Program-made: the position numbers and the translations under genes
The notes under the pieces: model-generated
What the model saw: only the letters and a program-made list of their open reading frames with translations
The model's database searches: none
What the model was told of the DNA's origin: nothing
Shown: piece by piece, positions 11,016 to 19,839 of the stretch
Position numbering within the stretch: position 1 is the stretch's first letter
Layout of the letters: each line of letters begins with the position of its first letter
Assembly: GCF_019797825.1 (NCBI RefSeq)
Contig: NZ_CP081855.1
Span: 992,001-1,056,000, forward strand
From: Limosilactobacillus panis
Lineage (GTDB): Bacteria > Bacillota > Bacilli > Lactobacillales > Lactobacillaceae
Reading direction: 5' to 3'
DNA length: 64,000 nt

Positions 11016-11453
11016 ATGCGCGTTGTATTGCAAAAGGTCAACTATGCTCAAGTAACGATTAATGGCATGACGGTTGGCAAAATTGGCCGGGGCTTTATGC
11101 TTTTGGTTGGTTTTGGCCCTGACGACGGGGACGAGCAGCTTGACTACCTGGTCCATAAGATTGTTAACTTACGGGTGTTCGAAGACGAAAATGGCAAGAT
11201 GAACCGGGGACTGAATGACGTCAACGGCGAAATCCTGTCAATCTCACAGTTCACCCTTTACGCGAATACCCGGAAGGGAAATCGGCCAAGCTTCACGGCG
11301 GCGGCTAAGCCAGCCATTGCAGCGCCGTTATACGATCGCTTCAATGCTAAGTTAGCAGCAACTGGTGTTCATGTTGCGACTGGCCAATTTGGCGCAGATA
11401 TGAAGGTCGACCTGGAGAACGACGGTCCGACAACAATCATTTTTGAAAAATGA
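11016..11453 (+). CDS. dtd: D-aminoacyl-tRNA deacylase
   Basis: A 145-residue proofreading enzyme that removes D-amino acids (and glycine from tRNA-Ala) from mischarged tRNAs. Family motifs are [17 protein letters not shown] and the C-terminal GPTTIIFE, the G-P element of the chiral pocket. AAAGGAG precedes the ATG. It is in an operon with rel and is closed by a strong terminator. Confidence 0.96.
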   Translation: MRVVLQKVNYAQVTINGMTVGKIGRGFMLLVGFGPDDGDEQLDYLVHKIVNLRVFEDENGKMNRGLNDVNGEILSISQFTLYANTRKGNRPSFTAAAKPAIAAPLYDRFNAKLAATGVHVATGQFGADMKVDLENDGPTTIIFEK

Positions 11454-11467
11454 AAATAATATAAAAA

Positions 11468-11513
11468 ATGAGTGCCAGTGTTCGGCTTTCCCGAACACTG
11501 GCGCTTACTTTAT
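11468..11513. terminator. Strong hairpin terminator after dtd
   Basis: AGTGCCAGTGTTCGG (11471-11485) pairs with CCGAACACTGGCGCT (11491-11505) over 15 bp with one wobble, with T-rich sequence after it and A-rich sequence before it. It sits between convergent genes. Its inner AGTGTTCGG arm is identical to the core arm of the intergenic repeat family found at 14.6, 42.5 and 47.9 kb. Confidence 0.85.
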
Positions 11514-11556
11514 CCCCTTTAATACAGTGGGGTTGAATATGGTCCCCTTATTGTCC

Positions 11557-12399
11557 CTAGTAACGGCCTAAAATTCGGTCGACCGCACCCCCATAGCTTT
11601 CACCAAATAGGATCAGGTGCATGCACAGGTAGTAGAACTGGTACCAGGGCAGGCGGTCGTTAATTCCCGGTGTGAAGGGGAACTTTTCCGTATAGGCCTG
11701 GTAAAATTCGTTATCAAAGCCCCCGAAGATTGTCGTCATGGCGATGTCAAACTCACGGTCACCATAGACGGCATCGGGATCGATGAGGTAGGGCTTATCG
11801 TTGGCAAACATGAAGTTGCCTGCCCAGAGGTCACCATGAAGGAGGCTTGCCTTAACTTCGTGATTGTTATAATACTGCTGAAACTTCTTAACCATTTGCT
11901 GGAAGTGTTCTTCCCGCCAGCGGTTCCAGCGACCTTCCCGCTGCGCTGCCGCAACCTCAGGAAGCAGGCGCTGGTTAACGTAAAAGTCTTTCCAGCTATC
12001 GTTCCAGGTATTGTTCTTCACGAGGACCTTTGTTTGGTGATTGTCAACGAAGCCAAACCGAGGATTAAAGTGTTGGTGGAGGTCAGCAACCGCCCGCCCC
12101 AGGTCAGCTTGACTACCGGCACTTTCTGTTAGCCAGTTGAGGACAAGGTAGGCGTGACCATCAATCGCCCCGTTATACAGGGGAGTGGGCGTGTTGACAA
12201 CTTTCCCCAGGGCCTTGAGCCCGTTGATTTCGTGTTTAAAGTAGCTTGCTGGGTGGTTCGGTTGGACCTTAATGAAGTAGCTCTTACCACTGGCTTCAAT
12301 TCGGTAAGCCTCATTAATGTCACCACCGCTGACCGGCTGAAAACTAGTAATGTCTTTAAGCGGCAACCGGGTAAACCAGCTGTGATTTAGCTTGCTCAT
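11557..12399 (-). CDS. Fructosamine kinase family protein
   Basis: A 280-residue protein of the fructosamine-3-kinase/aminoglycoside-phosphotransferase fold. Family members phosphorylate protein-bound or free ketoamines for deglycation; the substrate here is not known. Visible motifs: SGGDINEAYRI near the N-terminus (nucleotide loop), SYFIKVQPN with the ATP-binding Lys, the catalytic-loop HGDLWAGNFMF and the metal-binding LIDPDAVYGDREFDIAM. GGGAGT lies upstream of the ATG at 12399. It converges on the rel-dtd operon and is transcribed alone. Confidence 0.88.
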   Translation of the reverse strand: MSKLNHSWFTRLPLKDITSFQPVSGGDINEAYRIEASGKSYFIKVQPNHPASYFKHEINGLKALGKVVNTPTPLYNGAIDGHAYLVLNWLTESAGSQADLGRAVADLHQHFNPRFGFVDNHQTKVLVKNNTWNDSWKDFYVNQRLLPEVAAAQREGRWNRWREEHFQQMVKKFQQYYNNHEVKASLLHGDLWAGNFMFANDKPYLIDPDAVYGDREFDIAMTTIFGGFDNEFYQAYTEKFPFTPGINDRLPWYQFYYLCMHLILFGESYGGAVDRILGRY

Positions 12400-12499
12400 T
12401 ATATGACTCCCTTCATCAGTGTTACCCTCATTTTAAATTTGATATCTTAAAAAGCAAGTTTGCCGGGTATTGACTTTCCAGGCGGGGACGAGTAAGGTT

Positions 12500-12718
12500 A
12501 ACACTGAAATTAAATATTCGTGACCGAAGATAAAAGAATGCTCGGCACCTTCAAAGTAATAGCGAACGGGGATGGTGAAAGCCCGTCAGAAGAAGCGCCG
12601 ATTGACACTTTTTAGGTTGGGCAATGTCCCCGCTAGGAAGCTAGCGTTATCGTTGAGTAGATACCAAGGTGGTACCGTGCATTAGCACCCTTGTTGAAAA
12701 ACAGGGGTGCTTTTTTAT
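12500..12718 (+). promoter_or_regulatory. T-box riboswitch, aspartate-specific, before aspS
   Basis: A transcription-attenuating leader that senses uncharged tRNA. Stem I can be drawn as AAAAG...CGGC pairing with GCCG...CTTTT, enclosing an internal loop in which GAC (12604-12606) sits at the specifier position, matching aspartate. The T-box sequence AAGGTGGTACCGTG (12666-12679) is a variant of the usual AGGGTGGNACCGCG. The terminator follows (GCACCC pairing with GGGGTGC, then six Ts, about 12684-12717). A possible promoter TTGACT at 12470 with a poor -10 lies upstream. Confidence 0.9.
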
Positions 12719-12752
12719 TTTTGGAAGTGGATAAAAAAGGGGAAGTTAGAGA

Positions 12753-14540
12753 ATGAAACGTACTAATTACGCTGGTGATACCAGTAAAAAACAAGTCGGT
12801 CAAGAAGTCGTCCTCAAAGGTTGGGTTGCTAAGCGCCGGAACCTTGGTGGCCTGATTTTTATTGACCTCTGGGACCGGGAAGGAATTGTTCAATTAGTCT
12901 TCAACGAAAAGGATAATCCAGCGGTATTTAAGGTTGCAAATGCCGTACGGGGCCAATATGTCCTGGAAGTTCACGGTAAGGTTCAACTGCGGGCAAAAAG
13001 GGAAATCAATCCCGACATGAAGACCGGGAAGGTTGAAGTTGCCGTGGACTACATCAAGGTTCTTGCCAAGTCAGAAACCACACCGTTTGATATTACGGAT
13101 AATGTTGACGCAACGGAAGACCTACGGATGAAGTATCGTTACCTCGACTTGCGGCGTCCCGAAATGATGAAGAACCTGAAGCTACGGAGCAAGGTTGCCT
13201 CCATCGTTCATAACTATTACGATGGTGAAGGCTTCTTGGACGTGGAAACGCCGGACTTGACCCGGTCAACGCCAGAAGGGGCCCGGGACTATATCGTTCC
13301 TTCCCGGGTTTACCCTGGTCACTTCTATGCCCTGCCACAATCACCACAGCTGTTTAAGCAGTTGCTGATGGCTGCAGGGGTTGATAAGTACTACCAGCTG
13401 GCCCGGTGTTTCCGGGACGAAGACCTGCGGGGGGACCGTCAGCCAGAATTCACCCAGATTGATACGGAAATGAGTTTTGCCACACCTGAAGACATCCAAA
13501 CCGAAACGGAGGGCCTAATCAAGCGGGTCATGAAGGAAGTTAAGGGGATTGATGTTAAGACACCGTTCCCCCGGATGGAATGGCAGGAATCAATGGATAA
13601 GTATGGTTCTGACAAGCCCGACACCCGTTTTGGTATGCTGATTCACGACCTGTCGGACATCGTCAAGGACAGTGCCTTCAAGGTCTTCTCCGGAACGGTG
13701 GCCAACGGTGACTTTGTCCGGGCCATCTGTGTGCCCGGTGGTGCTGATAAGTACTCCCGGAAGGACATTTCCAAGAAGGAAGAATACATCAAGCGTTATG
13801 GTGCCAAGGGATTAGCTTGGGTTAAGGTAACTGCTGATGGCTACAGCGGTCCCGTTGCTAAGTTTCTAAATGATAAAGCGGCTCAAATTAATGCCGAAAT
13901 GGGTGCAAATGAAGGAGACCTGATCCTCTTTGTTGCGGCTAGTTTCCACGTTGTCTGTGACTCTTTGGGCTACCTGCGGCGGGCAATTGCCAAGGAAATG
14001 GACATGATTAAGCCAGGACAATGGAACTACCTCTGGGTTGTTAACTGGCCAATGTTTGAATATGATGAAGGGTTCGGCAAGTGGATTGCTGCCCATCACC
14101 CGTTCACCATGTTGAATGAAGAGGACCTCCACTACCTTGAAGATGGTGAGGATCCGCACAAGGCCCACGCCCAAAGTTATGACATTATCCTGAACGGTCA
14201 AGAAATTGGTGGTGGGTCAATCCGTATCCACGATCCAAAGGTCCAGGAAAAGGTCTTAAAGGCTCTGGGATATACCAAGGAACGTGCTGAAGCGCGCTTT
14301 GGCTTCTTACTGAAGGCCCTCACGATGGGGATGCCGCCAGAAGGTGGACTGGCATTCGGCCTTGACCGGTGGGTAATGCTGCTGGCTGAAGCAGACAATA
14401 TCCGGGACGTTATTCCATTCCCAAAGAACTCTAAGGCCGTCGAACCACTGACGGCTGCGCCAGGGAAGGTTAGCCAACAACAATTGGATGACTTGAAGAT
14501 TAAGTTTGACGATGACGTTGATTACCGCCAGGACAAGTAA
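12753..14540 (+). CDS. aspS: Aspartyl-tRNA synthetase
   Basis: A class IIb synthetase of 595 residues that charges tRNA-Asp. It has an N-terminal OB-fold anticodon-binding domain ([20 protein letters not shown]), the class II motif 2 region ([18 protein letters not shown]), a bacterial-type GAD insertion domain (about residues 300-420) and motif 3 ([14 protein letters not shown]). AGGGGAAG lies before the ATG at 12753. It is controlled by the T-box just upstream. In many lactobacilli hisS precedes aspS; here aspS stands alone behind its own leader. Confidence 0.97.
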   Translation: MKRTNYAGDTSKKQVGQEVVLKGWVAKRRNLGGLIFIDLWDREGIVQLVFNEKDNPAVFKVANAVRGQYVLEVHGKVQLRAKREINPDMKTGKVEVAVDYIKVLAKSETTPFDITDNVDATEDLRMKYRYLDLRRPEMMKNLKLRSKVASIVHNYYDGEGFLDVETPDLTRSTPEGARDYIVPSRVYPGHFYALPQSPQLFKQLLMAAGVDKYYQLARCFRDEDLRGDRQPEFTQIDTEMSFATPEDIQTETEGLIKRVMKEVKGIDVKTPFPRMEWQESMDKYGSDKPDTRFGMLIHDLSDIVKDSAFKVFSGTVANGDFVRAICVPGGADKYSRKDISKKEEYIKRYGAKGLAWVKVTADGYSGPVAKFLNDKAAQINAEMGANEGDLILFVAASFHVVCDSLGYLRRAIAKEMDMIKPGQWNYLWVVNWPMFEYDEGFGKWIAAHHPFTMLNEEDLHYLEDGEDPHKAHAQSYDIILNGQEIGGGSIRIHDPKVQEKVLKALGYTKERAEARFGFLLKALTMGMPPEGGLAFGLDRWVMLLAEADNIRDVIPFPKNSKAVEPLTAAPGKVSQQQLDDLKIKFDDDVDYRQDK

Positions 14541-14553
14541 ATAAACATGCTAA

Positions 14554-14753
14554 GGGGGAGACAGGGCTAGCTTGCTAGTTCGTTTTTCGATGCGAAGCTA
14601 GCCTGTGGAGAACCCCCGTCGAGTCGAAGCAAGTCTTTATAAAGCACAAAGAGGACTCTAGTGTTCGGAAAATCCGAATGCTAGAGTCCCTTTGTGTATT
14701 GCACTGTAGCATTTTCAACTATAACTATATAGGAGACTTATGTCACAACCCCT
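14554..14753 (+). repeat. Structured intergenic repeat, copy A
   Basis: About 200 bp downstream of aspS, similar to copies at 47831-48019 (same strand) and 42456-42620 (opposite strand). It contains three potential hairpins: GGCTAGCTT with AAGCTAGCC at 14564-14606; a long hairpin at 14645-14696 from CACAAAG to CTTTGTG with core GGACTCTAGTGTTCGG; and a short one around TATATAGGAGACTTATG near 14728-14743. It carries no convincing ORF. The long hairpin could also end aspS transcription. Confidence 0.8.
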
Positions 14754-14768
14754 TTAACATGTTTAAAG

Positions 14769-15226
14769 TCAATCAGTATTCATTTTGAGAACAATCATAT
14801 CTCGTAAGCGGAGGTGGTTTTCAAAGATTGGGTTGCGGTAATTATCGGTGAGAAAGTTGCTCCTAATTGCAACCGCACGGAAACCCACCTTTTGATAAAG
14901 GTACAGTTGTTTGAAGCTCGTCGACCCGGTGCCGATAATTAACTTACGGTAGTGGTGTTGGTGAGCGTACTCCTTGGCAAAGTTAAGTAAGAATGTGGCT
15001 AGCCCGCGGTTTTCAAATTTTGGGAAACAGCCAGGTTCTTGATTTTTAATCGGGACGCGCTAACTGGTAAGGAAAACGCGGGTAGCGAGTAAGCATGAAC
15101 CCTGCCGGAGCTCAAATACAGTTCCATTCTTCAGATAGCAGTCACTAGCTTGCGGCTAGGGTCAGCCCGCAGGAATAATTGCCAGTGAGCAGTGGTGATT
15201 TTATTGGTTAGCTTCTTCCTTAACAT
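14769..15226 (-). pseudogene. Decayed GNAT-family N-acetyltransferase
   Basis: Reading the minus strand from an ATG at 15226, the frame gives an N-terminus KITTAHWQLFLRADPSRKLVT, shifts, and continues CYLKNGTVFELRQGSCLL. It then meets an in-frame TAG, while another frame supplies RLKIKNLAV. The first shifted frame resumes with PKFENRGLATFLLNFAK, LYLYQKVGFRAV and the end VLKMNTD before TGA at 14771-14769. The RGLATFLL and YLYQKVGF blocks are the acetyl-CoA-binding and C-terminal motifs of GNAT enzymes. At least two frameshifts, or a frameshift plus a stop, prevent a full product. The intact protein would be about 150 residues. Confidence 0.8.
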
Positions 15227-15264
15227 AAAAGAGGTTGGGCACGTTACATGTCCAGCCTCTTTTA
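15224..15264 (-). terminator. Terminator of the amino-acid ABC transporter operon
   Basis: AAAAGAGGTTGG (15227-15238) pairs with CCAGCCTCTTTT (15252-15263). Read on the minus strand it ends in Ts just after the ATPase gene. Confidence 0.8.
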
Positions 15265-15269
15265 AGGTT

Positions 15270-16010
15270 TTATTTAAGAACTTTCTTCAAAAATTCCTTT
15301 GCCCGGTCACTAGTTGGGTGACTAAAGAAGTCCTCTGGCTTGCCGCTTTCTTGGATGTAGCCATCGGCCATAAACCAGATTTGGTCAGCCACTTCTTTGG
15401 CAAAGCCCATCTCGTGGGTTACCACCACCATCGTCATTCCGGAATCAGCTAATTCTTGCATAACATTCAGCACTTCATCAACCATCTCAGGGTCAAGGGC
15501 ACTGGTCGGTTCGTCAAAGAGCATCACCTCCGGGTCCATTGCCAGAGACCGGGCAATGGCCACCCGCTGCTTTTGACCACCGGAAAGGCTGTCCGGATAA
15601 ACGTCTGCCTTGTTCTCAAGGCCAACTTTTTTAAGAAGCCCCATTGCGGTTTTGGTTGCTTCTTCTTCACTTAGTCCCTTAACCTTGATGGGGGCAATCT
15701 TGATGTTGTCAACAACGGTCATGTTAGGGAAAAGGTTGAAGCCTTGAAAGACCATCCCCATCTTTTCCCGTAGTTTGTCCAGTTCAGGGTCAGAAATATT
15801 AGTCAAATCCTGGCCTTCAAATAGGACCTTACCCGCAGTGGGCTTTTCAAGGACATTCAGGCACCGCAGGAAAGTACTCTTCCCGGCACCAGAAGGACCA
15901 ATCACACAAATTACTTGTCCCTTTTCGACTTCTTCAGAGATATCTTTGAGGACTTCGTTACCGTTAAATTCCTTTTTCAGGTGTTGAATTTCGATCATTT
16001 TAGTGGGCAT
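15270..16010 (-). CDS. Polar amino-acid ABC transporter ATP-binding protein
   Basis: A 246-residue cytoplasmic ATPase that energises uptake of a polar amino acid, most likely glutamine or another member of that group. Walker A is GPSGAGKST, the Q-loop region is [14 protein letters not shown], the ABC signature is [16 protein letters not shown], Walker B is [14 protein letters not shown] and the switch His is in [14 protein letters not shown]. The start at 16010 overlaps the end of the permease gene by 11 nt and has GGGAG upstream; an ATG at 15998 is the alternative. GlnQ-like. Confidence 0.93.
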   Translation of the reverse strand: MPTKMIEIQHLKKEFNGNEVLKDISEEVEKGQVICVIGPSGAGKSTFLRCLNVLEKPTAGKVLFEGQDLTNISDPELDKLREKMGMVFQGFNLFPNMTVVDNIKIAPIKVKGLSEEEATKTAMGLLKKVGLENKADVYPDSLSGGQKQRVAIARSLAMDPEVMLFDEPTSALDPEMVDEVLNVMQELADSGMTMVVVTHEMGFAKEVADQIWFMADGYIQESGKPEDFFSHPTSDRAKEFLKKVLK

Positions 16011-17517
16011 GTTTCATTCTCCCTTCGAAGTAGTTCAGGATTCTTGTCAACGTAAACGTCAGCACAAAGTAGATCAACATAGTGATAAACAGTGGTAAGA
16101 CACCCTTGTAAGTATCTGCTTGAACTAACTGGGTCTGGTACATCAATTCGCCAACACCAATTGTGGAAACCAGTGAACTATCCTTTAACAGGGTAATAAA
16201 TTCGTTCCCCAGGGCAGGCCAAATGTTACGCATTGCCTGTGGCATGATGACAAAGTGGAAGGCCTGCTTCTTCGTCATTCCTAGACTACGGGCGGCCTCA
16301 GTTTGACCGATCGGCAAGGACTGAATACCAGAACGGATGACCTCGGCAACGTAGGCACCGGAGTTAACTGATACGGCAATGATCCCCGCAACCAGCGCAG
16401 GAAGTGATTGGATAACGGCCCCAATCCCGAAGTAAACAAACATGATTTGGACCAACATCGGTGTTCCCCGAATGAACTCAATGTAGCAAACGGCAATTCC
16501 GTGCAGGATCTTGTTTTGTGACAACCGCATCAATGCAAACAGGGTCCCGAGCAGGAAACCGAAGAAGACAGCGATAACGGTGATAATCAGGGTATATTCA
16601 ACCCCCTTAGCAAAGAATATCCAGTATGAAGCAACTGTGTTGTGCTTCTTGTAAGACTTCATGTACTTGGAAGCTTGTGGAATCCACTTCTTGTTAATCA
16701 AATCTTCTTTATTGATCTTGTTGACAGTTTGGTTTCCCGCAGCTTCTAGTGATTTATCACCCTTTGGAAAGGCCATCGCAATCCCACCAGAGTCAATCTT
16801 AATATGTGAGTTGAAGGTGTAGAGGTTGGAGTTGTTGCTTGCGTATGCTTTAGCAGTGGCTTCATCCATTAAGACTCCATCAACCTTGTGGGATTGGAGA
16901 GCGATTACCAATGAAGTGATCTTGGCCAAACCCTTTTCCTGGACGTTCGGGATATTTTGCTTAACCAGGTTATATTCCATTGCCCCGTTTTGGGCACCGA
17001 CAGTCTTGCCCTTGAAGTCGTTAACAGACTTGTACTTAGCTTTGTCAGCTTTGTTAATCAGGAAGTACTTATGTCCAGTGTAATAAGGCTTAGAGAAATC
17101 AACGCTCTTCTTCCGCTCGGGGGTAATGTTCATCCCCGCAATGACGGTGTCGACCTTGTGAGACTCAAGGGCTACCAGGAGGGAGTCAAAGTCCATGTTC
17201 TTGATAACCAGCTTAACGCCCAGGTCCTTGGCAAACTGCTTGGCAACATCCATTTCAAAACCAACGTACTCGGTTTTACCATTTTTCTTGGTAGTGAATT
17301 CGTACGGTGGATAATCAGCACTGGTCCCCACGACCAGCGTTCCCTTTTGCTTAATCCTTTGTAGTGAATCATCGGTCGCTGCATTCGTTGAGTTCGCGGT
17401 AGAACTCGAACTGGTGCTACTGCTTGAACTAGTTGCAGCAGCAAACGCATTGAGCGGCGCTAGAAACACTGAAACACAAAGAATGCATAACATCAATAAT
17501 TGCTTAAAGTGCTTCAT
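16000..17517 (-). CDS. Amino-acid ABC transporter, fused substrate-binding protein and permease
   Basis: 505 residues. The signal-peptide-like N-terminus (about 1-27, [11 protein letters not shown]... to AFAA) is followed by a Ser/Thr-rich linker (about 28-52). Then comes a periplasmic-binding-protein-type domain (about 55-285; [45 protein letters not shown]). The C-terminus is a HisM/GlnP-type permease domain (about 295-500) with the [22 protein letters not shown] loop that contacts the ATPase. This fused layout is known for GlnP-type glutamine/asparagine transporters in lactic acid bacteria, but the substrate is inferred. It is co-transcribed with the ATPase gene. Confidence 0.92.
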   Translation of the reverse strand: MKHFKQLLMLCILCVSVFLAPLNAFAAATSSSSSTSSSSTANSTNAATDDSLQRIKQKGTLVVGTSADYPPYEFTTKKNGKTEYVGFEMDVAKQFAKDLGVKLVIKNMDFDSLLVALESHKVDTVIAGMNITPERKKSVDFSKPYYTGHKYFLINKADKAKYKSVNDFKGKTVGAQNGAMEYNLVKQNIPNVQEKGLAKITSLVIALQSHKVDGVLMDEATAKAYASNNSNLYTFNSHIKIDSGGIAMAFPKGDKSLEAAGNQTVNKINKEDLINKKWIPQASKYMKSYKKHNTVASYWIFFAKGVEYTLIITVIAVFFGFLLGTLFALMRLSQNKILHGIAVCYIEFIRGTPMLVQIMFVYFGIGAVIQSLPALVAGIIAVSVNSGAYVAEVIRSGIQSLPIGQTEAARSLGMTKKQAFHFVIMPQAMRNIWPALGNEFITLLKDSSLVSTIGVGELMYQTQLVQADTYKGVLPLFITMLIYFVLTFTLTRILNYFEGRMKHAH

Positions 17518-17736
17518 AATTCTTAATCTCCTTTGCCAATAGAATTAAAATAATTATTGTAAATGAATATACACCTCATTCACTATTTATGCAACACTTT
17601 TTCGCAAATAAAGCATAAATATTCACTATGCGAGTGTTATCGTGAACGGGGAATTATTTTTTCTTCATTAAATATATGAGAAGACTAAAATCATTAATTG
17701 GTTTAAAAATAGTTATTGATAAATGCGGAGTAAATA

Positions 17737-17765
17737 TTGACACTGGGGGTGGAATTAGGTACAAT
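17737..17765 (+). promoter_or_regulatory. Consensus promoter of rpsU
   Basis: TTGACA (17737-17742), a 17-nt spacer, then TACAAT (17760-17765). The 17518-17831 gap otherwise holds the divergent transporter promoter region. That region is AT-rich with an ATTTATGC...GCATAAAT inverted repeat at about 17585-17629, which could be an operator. Confidence 0.85.
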
Positions 17766-17831
17766 ACCTTTTGTAGTGAAAGGTGTAAGTAGCCTGAAAC
17801 GTAACTTTAAGCTCGGAGGGAGGGAATCAAG

Positions 17832-18023
17832 ATGTCAAAAACAGTCGTTCGTAAGAATGAATCTTTAGACGACGCTCTTCGACGCTTTAAACGTTCAGTT
17901 TCGCGCAATGGGACTTTGCAAGAATACCGGAAGCGTGAATTCTACGAAAAGCCTAGTGTTCGGCGTAAGTTAAAATCTGAAGCAGCACGGAAGCGCAAGA
18001 ACAAGCGTGGTCGTCGCTACTAA
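17832..18023 (+). CDS. rpsU: 30S ribosomal protein S21
   Basis: 63 residues, very basic, with the S21 core [25 protein letters not shown] in two adjoining blocks and a C-terminal KRKNKRGRR tail. It is part of the small subunit near the 3' end of 16S rRNA. GGAGGGAGGG lies upstream of the ATG. A consensus promoter precedes it and an intrinsic terminator follows, with yqeY directly after, the standard order in lactobacilli. Confidence 0.97.
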   Translation: MSKTVVRKNESLDDALRRFKRSVSRNGTLQEYRKREFYEKPSVRRKLKSEAARKRKNKRGRRY

Positions 18024-18029
18024 AATGTT

Positions 18030-18065
18030 TGCTCCTACCTTCGATGTGGTGGGAGCTTTTTTCTT
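18030..18065 (+). terminator. Intrinsic terminator between rpsU and yqeY
   Basis: GCTCCTACC (18031-18039) pairs with GGTGGGAGC (18048-18056), then TTTTTTCTT. It probably sets a lower yqeY level relative to rpsU. Confidence 0.85.
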
Positions 18066-18092
18066 AATATGAGTTATGAGGAGGACTTGAAG

Positions 18093-18542
18093 ATGGCATT
18101 ATTGAAACAATTATCGACTGACATGATTTCGGCAATGAAGAACCGTGATAAGGAGACCTTGGGAGTTGTCCGGATGCTAAAGGCGGCCGTTCAAAATGCG
18201 CAGATTGAAGCAGGGCATGATCTGACACCGGATGAAGAAGTAGCGGTTATGTCACGTGAATATAAACAACGCAAAGAATCACTGGCCGAATTTGAAAAGG
18301 CGGGTCGTCAGGACCTGGTTGATAAGACCAACGCGGAACTCAAAATTGTGGCAAAGTACATGCCTAAACAGTTATCTGCAGATGACGTTCTTAAGATTGT
18401 TAACGATACGATTGCCCAAGTTGGTGCCACTAGTATGAGAGACTTCGGCAAGGTTATGGGGGCAGTAATGCCAAAAGTTAAGGGCCAAGCCGATGGGAAG
18501 GTTGTTAACCAGGCTGTTAAAAAAGCATTGAGCAATAAATAA
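18093..18542 (+). CDS. GatB/YqeY domain protein
   Basis: A 149-residue stand-alone version of the YqeY/GatB tail domain. It is found next to rpsU in many Firmicutes and is thought to interact with tRNA or with amidotransferase-type complexes; its cellular role is not firmly known. Visible blocks are MKNRDKETLGVVRMLKAA, YKQRKESLAEFEKAGR, YMPKQLSADD and DFGKVMGAVMPKVKGQADG. The start at 18093 is chosen because GAGGAGG lies 9-15 nt upstream; the frame from 18069 has none. Confidence 0.92.
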   Translation: MALLKQLSTDMISAMKNRDKETLGVVRMLKAAVQNAQIEAGHDLTPDEEVAVMSREYKQRKESLAEFEKAGRQDLVDKTNAELKIVAKYMPKQLSADDVLKIVNDTIAQVGATSMRDFGKVMGAVMPKVKGQADGKVVNQAVKKALSNK

Positions 18543-18556
18543 CTTTATAAACACTT

Positions 18557-18593
18557 TAGCCAGCCGCCCCTTTAGGTGGTTGGCATTTTTTAA
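18557..18593 (+). terminator. Intrinsic terminator after yqeY
   Basis: GCCAGCCGCC (18559-18568) pairs with GGTGGTTGGC (18575-18584) with wobbles, followed by a run of Ts. Confidence 0.8.
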
Positions 18594-18652
18594 ATGACTA
18601 TTTCTTTAATAAAGGAGTAGAATGAGGGGGTATTAAGGAAGAGGGCTTTTAT

Positions 18653-19630
18653 ATGTGCACATCAATTTTATATACTGCTGGGGACCACTACTTTGGGCGC
18701 AATCTCGATTTGGAAGTTTCATTTGGTCAAAAAGTAGTAGTCACACCACGTGATTATCCACTTGAATTTCGGCAAATGACAGCATTAAAACATCATTACG
18801 CTATTATTGGTATGGCTATCGTCAAGGAAAACTATCCTTTATACTTTGACGGGGCCAATGAAGAGGGCCTTGGAATGGCCGGACTGAATTTTGCCGGTTT
18901 GGCGCACTTCTTCCCCGTTGAAGAGGGCAAAGATAACGTTTCACCATTCGAATTTATTCCTTATGTTCTGGGCCAATGTAAAGACGTTGCCGAGGCAAAG
19001 AAACTACTCACCAACCTCAACTTGGTAAATATCAACTTCTCTGAACAGCTCCAGCTTTCTCCACTCCATTGGTTGATTGCTGACCGGCAGGGAGCATCAA
19101 TTGTTGTTGAATCCACCCAGAGTGGTCTTCACATTTACGATAATCCAGTGGGTGTCCTGACCAATAACCCCGAGTTTCCATCCCAGATGACGAATCTGGC
19201 AAATTACCAGAGTGTTTCACCAGCTGATCCGGTTAACACCTTAATGCCAAAGAAAGAACTCAAGACATACAGTCGGGGCCTGGGCTCCCACATGTTGCCA
19301 GGGGGGATGGATTCCGAAAGCCGTTTTGTTAAGGAATGCTTTACCCTGCATAATGCACCGGCGGGAGGCAGTGAGCTGGAAAATGTTACCAACTACTTCC
19401 ACTGTCTACATGCGGTTGAACAGCAGAAGGGGCTTGACGAGGTTGCACCGGATACTTTTGAATATACAATCTACTCCGATGGGGTCAACCTGGCTACGGG
19501 GACCTTCTACTACACGACCTATGAAAATAACCAGATCAATGCTGTACAAATGCATAATGTTGATTTAGACGCCGAGGAACTTGCCCAGTTTCCACTGGTT
19601 AAGGAACAGGCCATCAATAATCAAAACTAA
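18653..19630 (+). CDS. bsh: Choloylglycine hydrolase family protein, probable bile salt hydrolase
   Basis: 325 residues, the normal length. Family members hydrolyse the amide bond of conjugated bile salts (BSH) or penicillin V. The N-terminal nucleophile is Cys2 (MCTSILY), exposed after Met removal. Catalytic-site residues match: Arg16 and Asp19 in FGRNLD, Asn in NEEGLGMAGLNF, Asn in VLTNNPEFP, and Arg in GGMDSESRFVK. The GLGSHMLPGGMDSESRF block resembles lactobacillus bile salt hydrolases more than penicillin acylases, but specificity cannot be proved from sequence. AAGGAAGAGGG lies before the ATG. There is no signal peptide, so it is cytosolic. Monocistronic. Confidence 0.88.
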   Translation: MCTSILYTAGDHYFGRNLDLEVSFGQKVVVTPRDYPLEFRQMTALKHHYAIIGMAIVKENYPLYFDGANEEGLGMAGLNFAGLAHFFPVEEGKDNVSPFEFIPYVLGQCKDVAEAKKLLTNLNLVNINFSEQLQLSPLHWLIADRQGASIVVESTQSGLHIYDNPVGVLTNNPEFPSQMTNLANYQSVSPADPVNTLMPKKELKTYSRGLGSHMLPGGMDSESRFVKECFTLHNAPAGGSELENVTNYFHCLHAVEQQKGLDEVAPDTFEYTIYSDGVNLATGTFYYTTYENNQINAVQMHNVDLDAEELAQFPLVKEQAINNQN

Positions 19631-19642
19631 ATAAGGATAATT

Positions 19643-19693
19643 GAAAAGCGGTTTGATTACTCGTGAGCACGGGTAGTTAAACCACTTTTTAAC
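19643..19693 (+). terminator. Terminator after the bile-salt-hydrolase gene
   Basis: AAGCGGTTTGA pairs with TTAAACCACTT across a longer imperfect loop, followed by Ts at about 19688-19691. Confidence 0.7.
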
Positions 19694-19733
19694 TGCTTAA
19701 ATACCGTCCATCCAGTTTGACTATACATATTTC

Positions 19734-19745
19734 TGAATAAAATAC
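19734..19745 (+). promoter_or_regulatory. Candidate ARG box (ArgR operator) upstream of argGH
   Basis: TGAATAAAATAC resembles the Gram-positive ARG box core TGAATAAAAAT. It lies about 20 nt upstream of the -35 of the argGH promoter. A second A/T-rich half-match on the minus strand (TGAATATATA) overlaps the promoter at about 19767-19776. Operator assignment is inference. Confidence 0.4.
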
Positions 19746-19764
19746 GGAAATTTTGCAAAATTGC

Positions 19765-19793
19765 TTGATATATATTCAAAAACATTGTATATT
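19765..19793 (+). promoter_or_regulatory. argGH promoter
   Basis: TTGATA (19765-19770), a 17-nt spacer, TATATT (19788-19793), about 47 nt upstream of the argG start. Confidence 0.7.
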
Positions 19794-19839
19794 AATTTCA
19801 ATTAATAAATATGCAAACAAATGAATGGAGACGATAATA

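Noticed and set aside
15192..15452. 86-codon plus-strand frame over the transporter ATPase gene end
   Set aside because: It is opposite the C-terminus of the ABC ATPase gene and crosses its terminator.
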